Assembly (NCBI GenBank): GCA_025353525.1
Contig: JANXOO010000230.1
Location: forward strand, 1 to 5,885
DNA: 5,885 bases
From: Schlesneria sp.
GTDB lineage: Bacteria; Planctomycetota; Planctomycetia; Planctomycetales; Planctomycetaceae
Direction: 5' to 3'
Shown: positions 5,233 to 5,885 of the stretch, one piece after another
How positions within the stretch are numbered: the stretch's first letter is position 1
Layout of the letters: the number at the start of each line of letters is the position of its first letter
The notes under the pieces: model-generated
Seen by the model: only the letters and a program-made list of their open reading frames with translations
Databases searched by the model: none
What the model was told of the DNA's origin: nothing
Position numbers and translations under genes: made by a program

Positions 5233-5885
5233 ATGGTTCCCGATCACGATTTTGATGATTATCGCAACCGACGAGTCCTTGTCATGGGACTTGGTGCTTT
5301 CGGAGGTGGACTCGGTGCGGTCAAGTTTCTTGTTGAACGCGGTGCCATCGTCACCGTCACTGATATCAGGTCGGCGGAAACACTGGATGGATCGCTCGCG
5401 GAATTGAACGAGACACCGCCGAATCGACTGGTACTCGGTGGCCACAACGAGGATGACTTTCGATCGGCGGATCTTGTCGTGGTCAATCCCGCCGTCAAAC
5501 GAGACTGCCCGTTTCTGAACGCGGCCATTCGGGCAGGTGTACCACTGACCAGTGAGATGAATCTTTTCTGGAAATGGAACCGGGCTCCGGTGATCGCTGT
5601 CACCGGCAGTAATGGCAAATCGACAACGACAGCGATGACGCACGCGATTGTCGAACGGACACTCCAACGGCACACTGGTCGCCGGGCATGGCTGGGAGGA
5701 AACATCGGTTCGAGTCTTCTACCGGCGGTCGACACGATTCGACCGGACGACATCGTCGTACTGGAACTGAGCAGCTTTCAGCTTGCCGATCTCGATCGGA
5801 TCCAGGTCAGTCCGCAGATTGCTGTCGTGACAAATTTCGCACCGAATCACCTCGACTGGCACCCGGACCTGGATGACTACCGTCG
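5233..5885 (+). CDS. murD: UDP-N-acetylmuramoyl-L-alanine--D-glutamate ligase, N-terminal part
   Basis: MurD adds D-glutamate to UDP-MurNAc-L-Ala with ATP in the cytoplasm, in peptidoglycan precursor synthesis. The window holds 217 codons, about half the usual 450 residues; the gene runs off the right edge. Seen in order: Rossmann-like VLVMGLGAFGGGLG (15-28) with VTVTD (40-44), VNPAVKRDCP (84-93), SEMNLFW (107-113), the ATP-binding P-loop TGSNGKSTTT (124-133), GGNIG (155-159), ELSSFQL (178-184) and TNFAPNHLDWH (200-210). These are diagnostic of MurD rather than the other Mur ligases. The GGG in the first loop is longer than in E. coli MurD. ATG 5233 is chosen because the family fold begins right after it, though it lacks a clear ribosome binding site. 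The frame stays open to ATG 5128, which overlaps the dehydrogenase stop. Its presence implies a peptidoglycan-making cell. Confidence 0.93.
   Translation, partial: MVPDHDFDDYRNRRVLVMGLGAFGGGLGAVKFLVERGAIVTVTDIRSAETLDGSLAELNETPPNRLVLGGHNEDDFRSADLVVVNPAVKRDCPFLNAAIRAGVPLTSEMNLFWKWNRAPVIAVTGSNGKSTTTAMTHAIVERTLQRHTGRRAWLGGNIGSSLLPAVDTIRPDDIVVLELSSFQLADLDRIQVSPQIAVVTNFAPNHLDWHPDLDDYR

Noticed and set aside
4704..5234. Minus-strand open frame of 176 codons
   Set aside because: It is antisense to the conserved C-terminal half of the dehydrogenase and its translation is low-complexity Arg/Pro/Ser.
5135..5407. Small + strand frame of 90 codons just after the dehydrogenase
   Set aside because: Most of it overlaps murD out of frame, and it has no ribosome binding site or recognisable motif.
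5200..5753. Two overlapping minus-strand frames (157 and 164 codons)
   Set aside because: Both are antisense to murD, which carries clear catalytic motifs in its own frame. Neither translation resembles a protein family.

Overview
The window looks like a chromosomal stretch from a Gram-negative-type bacterium, most likely a planctomycete (Planctomycetota). This is inference from three things: the MurD variant with a triple glycine in its nucleotide-binding loop, an unfamiliar membrane-anchored coiled-coil protein of a kind I associate with planctomycetes, and moderate GC with weak ribosome binding sites. No search was possible. All recognised genes lie on the + strand.

Layout. Bases 1-52 may hold the last codons of an upstream gene, whose stop sits in a 7-bp tandem repeat (46-71). 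A possible promoter region (81-155) precedes two translationally coupled genes: a GT2 glycosyltransferase of the dolichyl/polyprenyl-phosphate sugar type (224-1093) and a ChbG/HpnK (YdjC) family deacetylase (1093-2088), sharing one base in TGATG. A 399-base gap (2089-2487) follows, with a good sigma-70-like promoter (2361-2388) and an adjacent inverted repeat. It drives a 509-residue protein with one transmembrane helix, a long coiled coil, a beta-rich module and what reads as a BRCT-like C-terminal domain (2488-4017). Then come a D-malate/tartrate dehydrogenase-type decarboxylating dehydrogenase (4064-5128) and the N-terminal half of MurD (from 5233, running off the window).

How the genes may work together. 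The first pair resembles in logic the Francisella FlmF2/NaxD pair: a GT2 enzyme makes a polyprenyl-phosphate N-acetylhexosamine and a YdjC-family enzyme deacetylates it for transfer to an envelope glycolipid. MurD belongs to cytoplasmic peptidoglycan precursor synthesis. The dehydrogenase is central or dicarboxylate metabolism with no obvious link to the envelope genes. The most novel-looking item is the membrane-anchored coiled-coil/BRCT-like protein. I saw no CRISPR array, tRNA, rRNA, insertion sequence or defence system.
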